Assembly (NCBI RefSeq): GCF_024506435.1
Contig: NZ_JANIET010000001.1
Span: forward strand, 1,364,001-1,428,000
Source: Pantoea trifolii
GTDB lineage: Bacteria; Pseudomonadota; Gammaproteobacteria; Enterobacterales; Enterobacteriaceae
Direction: 5' to 3'
Length of the DNA: 64,000 nt
Shown: piece after piece, positions 52,425-60,944 of the stretch
Numbering within the stretch: position 1 is the stretch's first letter
Layout of the letters: every line of letters begins with the position of its first letter
Position numbers and translations under genes: made by a program
The notes under the pieces: model-generated
What the model was told of the DNA's origin: nothing
The model's input: only the letters and a program-made list of their open reading frames with translations
The model's database searches: none

Positions 52425-53789
52425 TTACAGCTGTTGCGTTGAAGTTGAAGCGTGCGGGCTGAGCGACTTGTCAGCCGGCGGTGTGTCTTGTGACGCGTCG
52501 GTTAGCGTCAATCCTTTGGTTTCAGGTGCCCAGGCGATGGAAACCAACGCGCCCAGCACCAGAATCGCGGCCAGTAACGCCATGGTGCCGCCGATGCCGT
52601 AATTCACGATCGCCAGCGGCAGCAACAGCGTGCCGACCGCCGATCCAAGGCGGCTCATTGAGGTGGCGAAACCCACGCCGCGTGAGCGCACATCCGTTGG
52701 GAAACTTTCGGCGGGGAAAACGCCAACCAGGTTGCTCACTGCCGACATCACCAGGGTGAAAGCCGCGAACAGCACAATTAGCCAGACGCCCGCGCTGTTG
52801 TGCAGCAGACTCAGCAGCAACAAGCAGGCGGCGAGGAAGATGAACGAGCCAATCAGGAAGCCGCGACGTGAACACATGGCGGTAAGCACAATGCCCAACA
52901 CCGCGCCGACCAATAACAGGCCGCTCAACAGCAAATCGGTGGCGAAACCCTGATCCAAACCCATCTGACGCAGAATCGCCGGCAGGAAGGTGTAGATGGC
53001 GAAGTACGGGATCACCAGACAGACAAAGAACAAGCAGTTAAAGGCGGTGCGACGACGATAGCGCGGGCTGAACAGCGCGCTCAGGCCGCCATCGGGCGCG
53101 TGCTGGCGCTCTTCCGGCAAGGTCACATTCGGGCCAAACAGACGCGCGACAATCGCCAGCGCTTCGTCCCTTCGCCCACGTCGCAGTAGCCAGCGCGGGG
53201 ATTCCGGCGTGCCGATGCGCAGTAGCAGAATCGCCAGCGCCGGTAGCGCCGAAGAGGCGAGCAGCCAGCGCCAGCCGTCAGCATGCGCGTTGAGCGCCAG
53301 ATGTCCGGCAAAACTCGCTGCCACATAGCCAACCGTCCACAACACGCTGAAGGCGCCAAGTAGCACGCCGCGATGCTTACGCGGCGCAAACTCCGCCAGA
53401 ATGGTGTGACCGACGGCGAAGTCGCCGCCGAGGCCGAAGCCAATCAGCACACGTAGCAGGAACAACTGCTCTGCCGACTGTGCAAAGAACTGCATGCCGG
53501 AGGCGAGGGTGATGAGAATAAAGCTGAAGCAGAAGATCTTCTGGCGGCCAACGGAATCGGCGATCCAGCCAAGAATCAAGCTGCCAAGAAACAGGCCGAT
53601 TAAGGCGGAGCTGCCAATCATGCCCTGCCAGAACGGCGACAGATTCATTTGCGGCGTCATTTGCGTCAGCGCGAAGCCAACAGAACCGAGGATATAGCCG
53701 TCGGTAAGGTGCGCGCCGAAGGTCAAACCGGTGATTTTGAGGTGAAAGCGATTTAAGGGTACATCATCCATCAGCGTTGTTTGATTCAT
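52425..53789 (-). CDS. ygcS: YgcS-like MFS transporter
   Basis: Major-facilitator symporter of 454 residues with 12 predicted helices. The N-terminus (DDVPLNRFHLKITGLTFGAHLTDGYILG) and the loop motifs GWIADSVGRQKIF and EFAPRKHRGVLLGAFSVLWTVGYV closely resemble E. coli YgcS, whose substrate is unproven. It is first in a leftward operon with the fae-like, aldo/keto reductase and aldehyde dehydrogenase genes. It is divergent from a LysR gene, with a CRP-like site in between, so it probably imports the carbohydrate or acid the operon degrades. Confidence 0.85.
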   Translation of the reverse strand: MNQTTLMDDVPLNRFHLKITGLTFGAHLTDGYILGSVGFALTQMTPQMNLSPFWQGMIGSSALIGLFLGSLILGWIADSVGRQKIFCFSFILITLASGMQFFAQSAEQLFLLRVLIGFGLGGDFAVGHTILAEFAPRKHRGVLLGAFSVLWTVGYVAASFAGHLALNAHADGWRWLLASSALPALAILLLRIGTPESPRWLLRRGRRDEALAIVARLFGPNVTLPEERQHAPDGGLSALFSPRYRRRTAFNCLFFVCLVIPYFAIYTFLPAILRQMGLDQGFATDLLLSGLLLVGAVLGIVLTAMCSRRGFLIGSFIFLAACLLLLSLLHNSAGVWLIVLFAAFTLVMSAVSNLVGVFPAESFPTDVRSRGVGFATSMSRLGSAVGTLLLPLAIVNYGIGGTMALLAAILVLGALVSIAWAPETKGLTLTDASQDTPPADKSLSPHASTSTQQL

Positions 53790-53913
53790 GTTCCTTCCTT
53801 CTGGGTTGGAGAGATGATTGTTATTTTATTGTTATCTGGATGCGAAATTACTGTGGCATTTGAACGGGGTGCAGGCGAGTGCGAAAAAGTCATACCCCTA
53901 TTCCGCAATTTCC

Positions 53914-53929
53914 TGTGATTGCTCTCATA
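53914..53929. promoter_or_regulatory. CRP-like site between ygcS and the LysR gene
   Basis: TGTGA-TTGCTC-TCATA differs from the TGTGA-N6-TCACA consensus by one base in the second half. It lies in the 222-bp divergent region, 125 bp upstream of ygcS. Confidence 0.45.
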
Positions 53930-54011
53930 AAATTGGCGTTTGATTCTCCCTGGCTGAAAGGGCTGTGGTTACATTGGCGCAACATTTCACCCATGTCTGC
54001 CGGAGGCAGAG

Positions 54012-54929
54012 ATGAGAAAGTTACCTTCTCTCAATATGTTGCGGCTGTTCGAAGAGACCTGTCGCACCCTGAGCTTTAGCAAAGCCGCCGATGCGCTGTT
54101 CATGACGCAGAGCGCCGCCAGTCGACAGATGCGTCAGCTGGAAACCTTCCTCGGCAAAGATCTGTTCGTGCGTAGCCATAGCGGTTTGCTGCTTACACCG
54201 GAAGCGATCCAACTGCTGCCGGTGGTGCGCCAGTCGCTGGATTTGCTGGAAGAGGGCGTGCGCGGCGTACAGCAGCACAACCCGCGCCAGCACCTGCGTT
54301 TGCAGGTTGCGCCTACTTTTGCCACGCGCTGGTTAGCGCCACGGCTGGTTACGCTGCGTCAACAGCATCGCCATCTGCAAATCATGCTGATCAGTGAAGC
54401 GCGCCAGAAATACAGCGACTTTGACTGCGCTATCCGCTTTGGATCGCAGGAAGAGGCGCAGGTGGCGGGTGGAGAAGGGGAATGGCTGTGTCATGAAACC
54501 CTGGTGCTGGTGGCCAGTCCGCTGCTGATGCTGGATGGGGCCTGGCCGGATATCAATTTGATGCCGCAGTTGCACATTCTCAATGGCGACAGCCGGCTGG
54601 ATAACTGGGCGCGCTGGTGTCAGGCTTGCAGTGAAGCCCCGGTGCTGGAAGATAACGGGCTGGCCTTCAGTACTCAGGATCAGGTGATTAACGCCTGCGT
54701 GACGGGCGCGGGTTATGCGGTGCTGGATCGTGCGATGGTGCGTAATGAACTGAACAACGGCGTGCTGGTGCAGGTATCGCCACAGATGCTCGCCAGCGCA
54801 AACGGTTATTGGCTGGAAGTGCCGGGCGGCAAACAGACGCTGCCGCGTGTTACCGTATTTCGCGATTGGCTGTTGACGGAGATGCAGCGTTTTAACTCTG
54901 CCGCGCCGATTGCCACGATGACGCTTTAA
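54012..54929 (+). CDS. LysR-family regulator (GcvA type)
   Basis: LysR-type regulator of 305 residues. The HTH (LPSLNMLRLFEETCRTLSFSKAADALFMTQSAASRQMRQLETFLG) is at residues about 4-62 and is of the GcvA/AmpR style. The effector domain follows. It is divergent from the ygcS operon and 18 bp upstream of ygcP, with which it is likely co-transcribed. It probably activates the ygcS-fae-AKR-ALDH operon. Longer frames to the left are not supported by a ribosome-binding site; GGAGGCAGAG precedes the ATG at 54012. Confidence 0.88.
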   Translation: MRKLPSLNMLRLFEETCRTLSFSKAADALFMTQSAASRQMRQLETFLGKDLFVRSHSGLLLTPEAIQLLPVVRQSLDLLEEGVRGVQQHNPRQHLRLQVAPTFATRWLAPRLVTLRQQHRHLQIMLISEARQKYSDFDCAIRFGSQEEAQVAGGEGEWLCHETLVLVASPLLMLDGAWPDINLMPQLHILNGDSRLDNWARWCQACSEAPVLEDNGLAFSTQDQVINACVTGAGYAVLDRAMVRNELNNGVLVQVSPQMLASANGYWLEVPGGKQTLPRVTVFRDWLLTEMQRFNSAAPIATMTL

Positions 54930-54947
54930 TGAAAAAGGGGGTGTGCA

Positions 54948-55523
54948 GTGGATTTAGTTGAGTTGTTAAAGAACGCGCCGGTGGTGGCGGCGGTGAAAGA
55001 TGCGCAAAGTCTGCAGCAGGCGCTGGATTCACCTTGTCAGGTGGTATCGGTGCTCTACGGCAACATTTGCAACATCGGGCGTATCGTTGGACAGATCAAA
55101 CAGGCCGGAAAAATGGCCTTCGTCCATGTCGATCTGCTGGAAGGCAGCTCGCGTCAGGAAGTGGTGATTCAGTTTCTGAAAATCGTCACCCAGGCGGATG
55201 GCATCATCAGCACTAAACCGGCGATGCTGAAAGCCGCGCGCCAGCACGGATTCTGGGCGATTCACCGGCTCTTCGTGCTCGACTCCATCTCCTTCAACAA
55301 CATTGAGAAGCAAGTGGCGCAGTCAGCGCCGGATATTGTTGAAATCCTGCCTGGCTGTATGCCGAAAGTGCTGGGCTGGATCACCGAACGCATCAGCCAG
55401 CCGATCATTGCCGGCGGGCTGGTGTGCGATGAAGAGGATGCACGTCTGGCGCTGGCAGCTGGCGCGCTGGCGGTGTCCACGACCAATGCCAGCGTGTGGC
55501 CATTGGCTGCCGGTATTTCGTAG
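54948..55523 (+). CDS. ygcP: YgcP, GlpP-family transcription antiterminator
   Basis: Protein of 191 residues, nearly the length of Bacillus GlpP (192), with its TIM-barrel-like fold. Conserved blocks are NAPVVAAVKD, VSVLYGNICNIG, FVHVDLLEG, DGIISTKPAMLKAARQHG, RLFVLDSIS, EILPGCMPKVL, PIIAGGLVCDEEDA and ALAVSTTN. GlpP binds glycerol-3-phosphate and prevents termination in leader RNA. YgcP, its E. coli homologue, is uncharacterised. No glp genes are nearby. The adjacent yqcE-ygcE and ygcW-ygcU transcripts both begin with a shared terminator element (58281-58331 and 58566-58619), which are the obvious RNA targets. Translation starts at GTG 54948 after AAAGGGGGTG. A phospho-sugar made by the YgcE kinase is a likely ligand. 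Confidence 0.88.
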   Translation: MDLVELLKNAPVVAAVKDAQSLQQALDSPCQVVSVLYGNICNIGRIVGQIKQAGKMAFVHVDLLEGSSRQEVVIQFLKIVTQADGIISTKPAMLKAARQHGFWAIHRLFVLDSISFNNIEKQVAQSAPDIVEILPGCMPKVLGWITERISQPIIAGGLVCDEEDARLALAAGALAVSTTNASVWPLAAGIS

Positions 55524-55543
55524 GGTGCGCATTCATGCGCACC
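55520..55543. repeat. Variant REP-like palindrome
   Basis: GTAGGGTGCGCATTCATGCGCACC has the same layout as the GTAGGGTCGCCAT family but with TGCGC in place of TCGCC, changed symmetrically in both arms so the hairpin is kept. It lies between the convergent ygcP and ygcE genes. Confidence 0.75.
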
Positions 55544-55547
55544 GGTT

Positions 55548-56984
55548 TTATCCGAGGTTGCTTAACCGCTGTAGCAGCGGATCCAGCGCAGCATGCAACT
55601 GCTGATAAACATGCTGGTTCAGTTGCTGATAGTGCGCATGATGTGCGGCGTTGGGCATGAAGGTCTCGCCTGGCTGCACCAGCGCTGTCACCGCATCGGC
55701 GTAATCTTGCCACACGCCAACCGCCATGCCCGCGCTGATGGCACAGCCGATCGCCGCTGAACTGCGCATGGCATTACGTCGTGCTGGCACGCCAAAGATG
55801 TCGGCAAACAGTTGCATAAACAGATCGCTATTGGCACCGCCACCCGAAATCACCAGCTGCGCCAGCGGGCGCTCCAGCGCCTGCATCATCGGATCCAGAT
55901 GATTCTTCATCGTGAACACAATGCCCTCCAGCAGCGAGCGGAACAGATGCGCGCGCGTATGGCGGCCATCGAATCCGATGATTGCCCCTTTGCGCCACGG
56001 TGCGTGCGCCGGTGCTGCCCAATCATGTAGTGTGATCAACCCGTTGCTGCCCGCGGCCACACGGCTGGCTTCGGCACTTAGCAAGCTCTCAATGTCGATG
56101 CCGCGATCCTGCGCATCCTGGACAGCGGCGGCGCCAAACTGATCGCGGAACCAGCTGATGGTCCACATGCCGCGCCGCACGCCCATGCATTCGTAGAGAA
56201 AACGTTGTGGCAGCGCGGCCTGAAACGGCCAGAAGTGATCGCTACTGCGCGGGGTTTCATCGCCGTGCACCATCGCACCGATATACGTGCCGAGTGAGAT
56301 CAGCGCTTCATTATCGGCTAACGCACCCGCGCCCAAGGCTTCCACCGCTTTATCATGCGCGGTTGCCACAATCGGCAGGCCTTGCGGCAGGCCGCTGGCT
56401 TTGGCGGCGGCAGACGTTACCTGACCGAGTACGTCGCCCGGCCGCACCACATCAAACAGCTGTTCGCGGCGCAGATTGCAGGCTGGCATCTGCAGGTTAT
56501 CCCAATCCTGGCGCACATCATCCATCGGCCAGCAGCCGATATAATTGGCGCTGGTATCGCGCGTTTCGCCGGTAAGACGATGGGTGATATAGCCGGATGT
56601 GGTGGTGATCCAGCGAACGTCGCCATAAGCCGTTTCGTGCTGATAAGGCTGATTGAGACGCACATCCATCCAGTTGATCACCGGCCAGGCCAGTTCACCG
56701 TCAGCGCGCATTAGCACACGGCAGCAGCGGATCACGCACAACCCGGCGGCCAGCAGCTGATGCGGTTGCCCGCCCAGCTGGTGAAAACGCAGCATTGCCG
56801 CGCGACAGGCTTGTTGCACCGATGTCCAGAGATCGTCTTCAGGATGTTCAGCACGGTTTGGCTGCGGAATAGCCAGCGCGCGCAGTGGTTGCTGAGCACT
56901 GCACAGCATCTTGCCATCGGTTTGGAAGATCACCACTTTGGCACTTTGCGTGCCCACATCGATGCCCATCAAATAGCCAGACAT
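55548..56984 (-). CDS. ygcE: YgcE-like FGGY carbohydrate kinase
   Basis: Sugar kinase of 478 residues of the FGGY family. The N-terminal phosphate-binding GIDVGTQSAKVVIF is near residue 8, and the C-terminal ATP-binding LVISGGGANSDLFMQLFADIFG is near 385. The substrate-side WMDVRLNQPYQHET and TAHDKAVEALGAG segments are present. The order yqcE-ygcE divergent from ygcW matches E. coli, where the substrate is unknown. Its start is 1 nt after the yqcE stop, so it is co-transcribed with the transporter. Its phosphorylated product is a candidate ligand of the YgcP antiterminator. Confidence 0.87.
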   Translation of the reverse strand: MSGYLMGIDVGTQSAKVVIFQTDGKMLCSAQQPLRALAIPQPNRAEHPEDDLWTSVQQACRAAMLRFHQLGGQPHQLLAAGLCVIRCCRVLMRADGELAWPVINWMDVRLNQPYQHETAYGDVRWITTTSGYITHRLTGETRDTSANYIGCWPMDDVRQDWDNLQMPACNLRREQLFDVVRPGDVLGQVTSAAAKASGLPQGLPIVATAHDKAVEALGAGALADNEALISLGTYIGAMVHGDETPRSSDHFWPFQAALPQRFLYECMGVRRGMWTISWFRDQFGAAAVQDAQDRGIDIESLLSAEASRVAAGSNGLITLHDWAAPAHAPWRKGAIIGFDGRHTRAHLFRSLLEGIVFTMKNHLDPMMQALERPLAQLVISGGGANSDLFMQLFADIFGVPARRNAMRSSAAIGCAISAGMAVGVWQDYADAVTALVQPGETFMPNAAHHAHYQQLNQHVYQQLHAALDPLLQRLSNLG

Positions 56985-56985
56985 A

Positions 56986-58257
56986 TCAGACTCCTTTTGC
57001 CAGCGCTGTCGCAGCCGCGACGCGCTTGATTTGTCCCATTAATAATGCGGTAAACACCAGCACCACCACGCTGGCCGAGGCGCCCATCATCCACATATTG
57101 CGATAGGCGAGAGCGGGCGGCAGCGTATCCTGCCAGTGGCCAATGATCGGGTAGACGAAGACATCCGGCAGAAAACCAATCACCGAACAGATGCCGATGG
57201 TGGTGCCCAAAATTTGTTTTGGCGTATTCACTTCGCCGATGCAGGCAAAGTAGAGCCCGCGCGAGGCATAGCAGGTAAAGGCCATCAACAGAATCAGGCC
57301 AATCGCCAGCACTAAACTTACCGGTTGCCGGGTAACCAGCCACAGCAGAATCAGCGTGGTGAAACTCACGAATGCGAATACCTGTATCACGCGCGTTGGC
57401 GAGCGCCAGCGGCTGTAGCTGGTGAGCATACCGCCCATTGGGCCACAAATGGCGCGAAACACTTTGTTGATGATGATGCCCATATAGCTGGCGGCGACCA
57501 GCGACATGCCGTAAATCTCTGAGAGATAGTTGGTGGAGTAGCTGAGAATAGCGTAAAGCGTATAGACGCCGAAGATGATCATGCTGCAATACCACGTGGT
57601 GGGCATTTTCAGCACGCGCAGCGCATGTTGCAGGCTGAAGGCAGATTGTGCCTCGTCGCCGCTCTGGGCAAAGCCATCGCTGACCAGAAACCAGCAGGCG
57701 ATCCCCAGCGCAATATAGGTGCCGCTGTAAATCAGGATCACCGCTTTAAGACTGTTGGGATCGTCCGGATGAAAGCGTGAAAACGCCCACACGGTAAACA
57801 GCGCGAGGCCCATCACGCCGACACCGCGCAGGCCTTCCATCCAGCCCATGATTTTGCCTTGTTCCTCACGCGTGCCGAGCAGCGATGCCGCTTTGATCGA
57901 TACGGCCCACAGCAGCAAAATGGTGGTGATGGCGAAGGCAATCTGAATCAGCAACATCGCCCACAGCGGCGGATAAGTTGCCATAATCATGCCCAATAAG
58001 CCGGTGGCGATCATCGCGCCGGACATCACTTTGCGGTGCGAGAATTTGTCAGAAATGATGCCGCCAGGCGCGTAAAGTAAAATCGCTGTAATACCGAAGG
58101 TGCTCATAATGACACCAATTTCGGTATTGGAAAAACCCATAAATTTCGCCATGGGAATTTGATAGATATAGCGTAAATAGGCGAGATCGAAACTAATGCC
58201 CCCGCTGATGCTTATTACCGCCAGGGTTAGCCAGCGCGTGGTATTTTTAGCGTGCAT
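56986..58257 (-). CDS. yqcE: YqcE-like MFS transporter
   Basis: Major-facilitator transporter of 423 residues with 12 predicted helices in the YqcE/YihN group. Characteristic segments are SGGISFDLAYLRYIYQIPMAKFMGFSN in helix 1, ITAILLYAPGGIISDKFSHRKVMSGAM (motif A), and KIMGWMEGLRGVGVM. It heads the leftward yqcE-ygcE operon. The leader between 58258 and 58331 carries a terminator with the conserved GAGAAAAGTAACTT arm, suggesting control by YgcP antitermination. It presumably imports the sugar phosphorylated by YgcE. Confidence 0.87.
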   Translation of the reverse strand: MHAKNTTRWLTLAVISISGGISFDLAYLRYIYQIPMAKFMGFSNTEIGVIMSTFGITAILLYAPGGIISDKFSHRKVMSGAMIATGLLGMIMATYPPLWAMLLIQIAFAITTILLLWAVSIKAASLLGTREEQGKIMGWMEGLRGVGVMGLALFTVWAFSRFHPDDPNSLKAVILIYSGTYIALGIACWFLVSDGFAQSGDEAQSAFSLQHALRVLKMPTTWYCSMIIFGVYTLYAILSYSTNYLSEIYGMSLVAASYMGIIINKVFRAICGPMGGMLTSYSRWRSPTRVIQVFAFVSFTTLILLWLVTRQPVSLVLAIGLILLMAFTCYASRGLYFACIGEVNTPKQILGTTIGICSVIGFLPDVFVYPIIGHWQDTLPPALAYRNMWMMGASASVVVLVFTALLMGQIKRVAAATALAKGV

Positions 58258-58280
58258 CTCAAATCCCCAAAATTAGAAAC

Positions 58281-58331
58281 AAAAAAAAGAGAAAAGCGTC
58301 CTCTCCGCAATTGCGGAAAGTTACTTTTCTC
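58281..58331 (-). terminator. Leader terminator of yqcE-ygcE, putative YgcP target
   Basis: On the minus strand the element reads GAGAAAAGTAACTT, then the inner perfect hairpin TCCGCAATTGCGGA (58304-58317), then GAGGACG, then CTTTTCTC and eight T residues. GAGAAAAG pairs with CTTTTCTC. The start codon of yqcE is only 24 nt beyond, so reading through is needed for expression. The 14-base arm and the GAG-N3-GCTTTTCTC arm recur in the ygcW leader. Confidence 0.85.
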
Positions 58332-58384
58332 TTCGTCTCAGACAGTAACGGACGCCATTTTTAACACGCAGCTAAGAGTTTGCG

Positions 58385-58402
58385 TTGTGAAGAAAATCAC
58401 AA
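58385..58402. promoter_or_regulatory. CRP box between the divergent yqcE and ygcW leaders
   Basis: TTGTGAAGAAAATCACAA is a perfect TGTGA-N6-TCACA CRP site with an extra matching base on each side. It indicates catabolite-controlled transcription of one or both divergent units. A weaker TGTGA-N6-TCGCT follows at 58499-58514. Confidence 0.8.
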
Positions 58403-58565
58403 AAGCCAGTTTCACTGCGCTCTCGGTTTTATCCTATGTATTTTGTGCGCAGTAAATTATAAGGCGTGATTAGCGCGTACTTTTGTTGCAATAACTTTTG
58501 TGATTACGATCGCTTTTTATTTTTAAATCGCCATGCTAGCGTAATTGGCAGTTACTCGAGATTAG

Positions 58566-58619
58566 GAGAAAAGTAACTTCTTCGCTTCACCGCGAAGGAG
58601 CTTGCTTTTCTCCTTTTTT
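58566..58619 (+). terminator. Leader terminator of ygcW-ygcU, putative YgcP target
   Basis: GAGAAAAGTAACTT (58566-58579), inner hairpin CTTCGC-TTCACC-GCGAAG (58580-58597), GAGCTT, then GCTTTTCTC and a T-run. The outer arms are identical to the yqcE leader, while the inner hairpin has a different sequence but the same position. It ends 29 nt before the ygcW start. Confidence 0.85.
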
Positions 58620-58647
58620 ATTGCCCGTTATTTAGCCAGGAGGTGAA

Positions 58648-59436
58648 ATGATGACGACGGAAGCGCTGGAGAGTTTTTCTCTCGACTTCTTTGGGTTGCA
58701 AGGAAAAAGCGCCATTGTCACCGGCGGCAACAGCGGTCTCGGCCAGGCCTTTGCCGTGGCGTTAGCCAAAGCGGGTGCCAACGTGTTTATTCCGGATCTG
58801 GCGCCAGCCAATGCCGAAACGCGCCAACTGATTGAAAGTTGTGGCGTTCGGGCGGAGTTCATGCAAGCCGATATCACGCAGGCGGGTGAACCGGCACGCA
58901 TTATTGCCGAATGTCTGGAACGCTTTGGCCGGCTGGATATTCTGGTGAATAACGCCGGGATCTGTAAGTTAAATTCGGTGCTGGAATTTGATCGTCAGGA
59001 TTGGGATCCGATGATTCAGGTGAATCTCACCGCAGCATTTGAAATGAGTCATCAGGCGGCAAAAATAATGGTGCCGCAGAAGTCGGGCAAGATAATTAAT
59101 ATTTGCTCGCTCTTCTCCTGGCTAGGAGGACAAGGATCGCCCGCCTATGCCGCCACCAAACATGCGATTGCCGGTTTAACCAAAGCGTATTGTGACGAGT
59201 TAGGCCAACACAATATTCAGGTCAACGGCATTGCGCCGGGTTATTACGCGACGCCGATTACGTTAAATACCCGCAGTAATCCCGAAACCAATCAACGCGT
59301 GCTGGATCATATTCCCGCTAATCGCTGGGGAAATACGCAGGATTTAATGGGCGCGATGGTCTATTTAGCCAGCCGCGCATCAGATTACGTTAACGGTCAT
59401 TTGTTAGTCGTCGATGGCGGCTACCGCGTTCGATAA
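58648..59436 (+). CDS. ygcW: YgcW-like short-chain dehydrogenase/reductase
   Basis: SDR oxidoreductase of 262 residues (E. coli YgcW 261). The cofactor motif TGGNSGLG is near residue 28, NNAGIC near 105, the catalytic serine in ICSLFSWLG, and Tyr-x3-Lys in YAATKHAIAGLTK (about residue 169). It resembles deoxygluconate/gluconate 5-dehydrogenases. The start (ATG 58648 or 58651) follows a near-perfect CCAGGAGGTGAA ribosome-binding site placed just after the leader terminator. It is followed 17 bp later by ygcU. It probably oxidises the imported polyol or sugar acid. Confidence 0.88.
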   Translation: MMTTEALESFSLDFFGLQGKSAIVTGGNSGLGQAFAVALAKAGANVFIPDLAPANAETRQLIESCGVRAEFMQADITQAGEPARIIAECLERFGRLDILVNNAGICKLNSVLEFDRQDWDPMIQVNLTAAFEMSHQAAKIMVPQKSGKIINICSLFSWLGGQGSPAYAATKHAIAGLTKAYCDELGQHNIQVNGIAPGYYATPITLNTRSNPETNQRVLDHIPANRWGNTQDLMGAMVYLASRASDYVNGHLLVVDGGYRVR

Positions 59437-59453
59437 AAATTGAGGAATGAATT

Positions 59454-60905
59454 ATGACGCTTTCACGCGAAGCTATTGTTGAACAATTAAAAGAGATCGC
59501 CGGTCCGCAGCAGGTGATTACCGATGAAGCAGAATTAAAGCGCAGCAGCCACGATCGGTTCCGTAAATATGCCGATATTCACGGCGTGTATACCATGCCG
59601 ATTCCGGCAGCGGTGGTGAAATTACAAAACACCCAGCAGGTTTCCGAAGTGCTGGCCTTTATGAATCGCCACCAGATTAACGGCGTGCCGCGTACCGGCG
59701 CATCGGCTACCGAAGGCGGGCTGGAAACTGCAGCGCCGAATTCAGTGGTGCTGGATGGTTCTGGCATGAATAAGGTTATTAAGATCGATATCGAGAACAT
59801 GCAGGTTACCGCGCAGTGTGGCGTAACGCTGGAAGTGCTGGAAAATCAGCTGCGCGCGCAGGGGTACACCACCGGCCATTCACCGCAGTCGAAGCCTTTA
59901 GCGCAGATGGGCGGCTTGGTCGCCACGCGCAGTATTGGGCAATTCTCCACGCTGTATGGCGCCATCGAAGATATGGTGGTGGGCCTGGAAGCGGTGTTCC
60001 CGAACGGTGACATCACCCGCATCAAAAACGTTCCGCGTCGTGCGGCCGGTCCGGATATCCGCCATGTGATTATCGGCAACGAAGGTGCGCTCTGTTACAT
60101 CACCGAAGTCACGGTGAAAATGTTTAAATATCAGCCAGAAAATAACCGTTTTTATGGCTATCTGCTTGATTCGATGAAAACCGGCTTCGCCATCCTGCGT
60201 GAAGTGATGGTTGATGGCTATCGCCCGTCGATTGCGCGTCTCTACGATCCTGAGGATGCCAATCAACACTTTAGTCACTTCTCGAAAGACAAATGCGTGC
60301 TGATTTTCATGGCGGAAGGGACGCGCGGGATCAGCGAAGCCACCGGGAAAGGCATTGAGGCGATTGTGGCGCAGCACCGCGAATGCCAGCCGGTTGACAG
60401 CAAGCTGATCCAAAACTGGTTCGAAAACCTCAATTGGGGACCGGAGAAAGTGCAGGCCGAGCGCGACTTTATTATGCGCACCGGCAACATGGGCTTCACC
60501 ACCGAAGTGTCGGGCAACTGGTCCACCATTAATGCCATCTACGAAAACGTGCTGAAGCGCATTCGCAACGAATTCCCGCATGCGCAGGACATCACTATGC
60601 TTGGCGGGCACTCGTCGCACAGCTACATCAACGGCACCAACATGTATTTCGTCTATGACTACAACGTGGTGGATTGCCGCCCAGAAGAGGAGATGGCGAA
60701 ATACCATGTTCCGCTTAATGGCATGATTGTGGAAGAGACGCTAAAACTGGGCGGTTCGATGGTGCATCACCACGGCATTGGTAAGCATCGCGTGCAGTGG
60801 GCGAAACAGGAGCACGGCAGCGCCTGGCCGATTTTGCAGGCGCTGAAGACCGCGTTTGATCCGAAGGGGATTATGAATAAAGGCACCATTTTCCCGCAGG
60901 AATAA
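59454..60905 (+). CDS. ygcU: YgcU-like FAD-binding oxidoreductase
   Basis: FAD-linked oxidase of 483 residues (E. coli YgcU 484) of the GlcD/alkyl-DHAP-synthase/VAO group. The PCMH-type FAD domain covers about residues 40-220 (VPRTGASATEGGLETAAPNSVVLDGSGMNKV; GGLVATRSIGQFSTLYGAIEDMVVGLEAVFPNG). The C-terminal FAD-oxidase domain ends GGSMVHHHGIGKHRVQW and DPKGIMNKGTIFP, the usual closing block. It is the second gene of the ygcWU operon behind the YgcP-type leader. The electron acceptor and substrate are unknown. A palindromic repeat follows the stop. Confidence 0.88.
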   Translation: MTLSREAIVEQLKEIAGPQQVITDEAELKRSSHDRFRKYADIHGVYTMPIPAAVVKLQNTQQVSEVLAFMNRHQINGVPRTGASATEGGLETAAPNSVVLDGSGMNKVIKIDIENMQVTAQCGVTLEVLENQLRAQGYTTGHSPQSKPLAQMGGLVATRSIGQFSTLYGAIEDMVVGLEAVFPNGDITRIKNVPRRAAGPDIRHVIIGNEGALCYITEVTVKMFKYQPENNRFYGYLLDSMKTGFAILREVMVDGYRPSIARLYDPEDANQHFSHFSKDKCVLIFMAEGTRGISEATGKGIEAIVAQHRECQPVDSKLIQNWFENLNWGPEKVQAERDFIMRTGNMGFTTEVSGNWSTINAIYENVLKRIRNEFPHAQDITMLGGHSSHSYINGTNMYFVYDYNVVDCRPEEEMAKYHVPLNGMIVEETLKLGGSMVHHHGIGKHRVQWAKQEHGSAWPILQALKTAFDPKGIMNKGTIFPQE

Positions 60906-60920
60906 TGTTGTTTTTGATTA

Positions 60921-60944
60921 GGTCGCCATAAATGGCGACCCTAC
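60921..60944. repeat. 24-bp REP-like palindrome between ygcU and moeB
   Basis: GGTCGCCATAAATGGCGACCCTAC lies between the convergent ygcU and moeB genes. It overlaps the last 4 bp of moeB, so the repeat abuts or supplies the moeB stop region. Confidence 0.85.

Noticed and set aside
54948..55523. Glycerol regulon antiterminator glpP
   Set aside because: Protein similarity is clear but no glpF, glpK or glpD is nearby, and the neighbourhood is that of ygc genes. The symbol ygcP is more appropriate.
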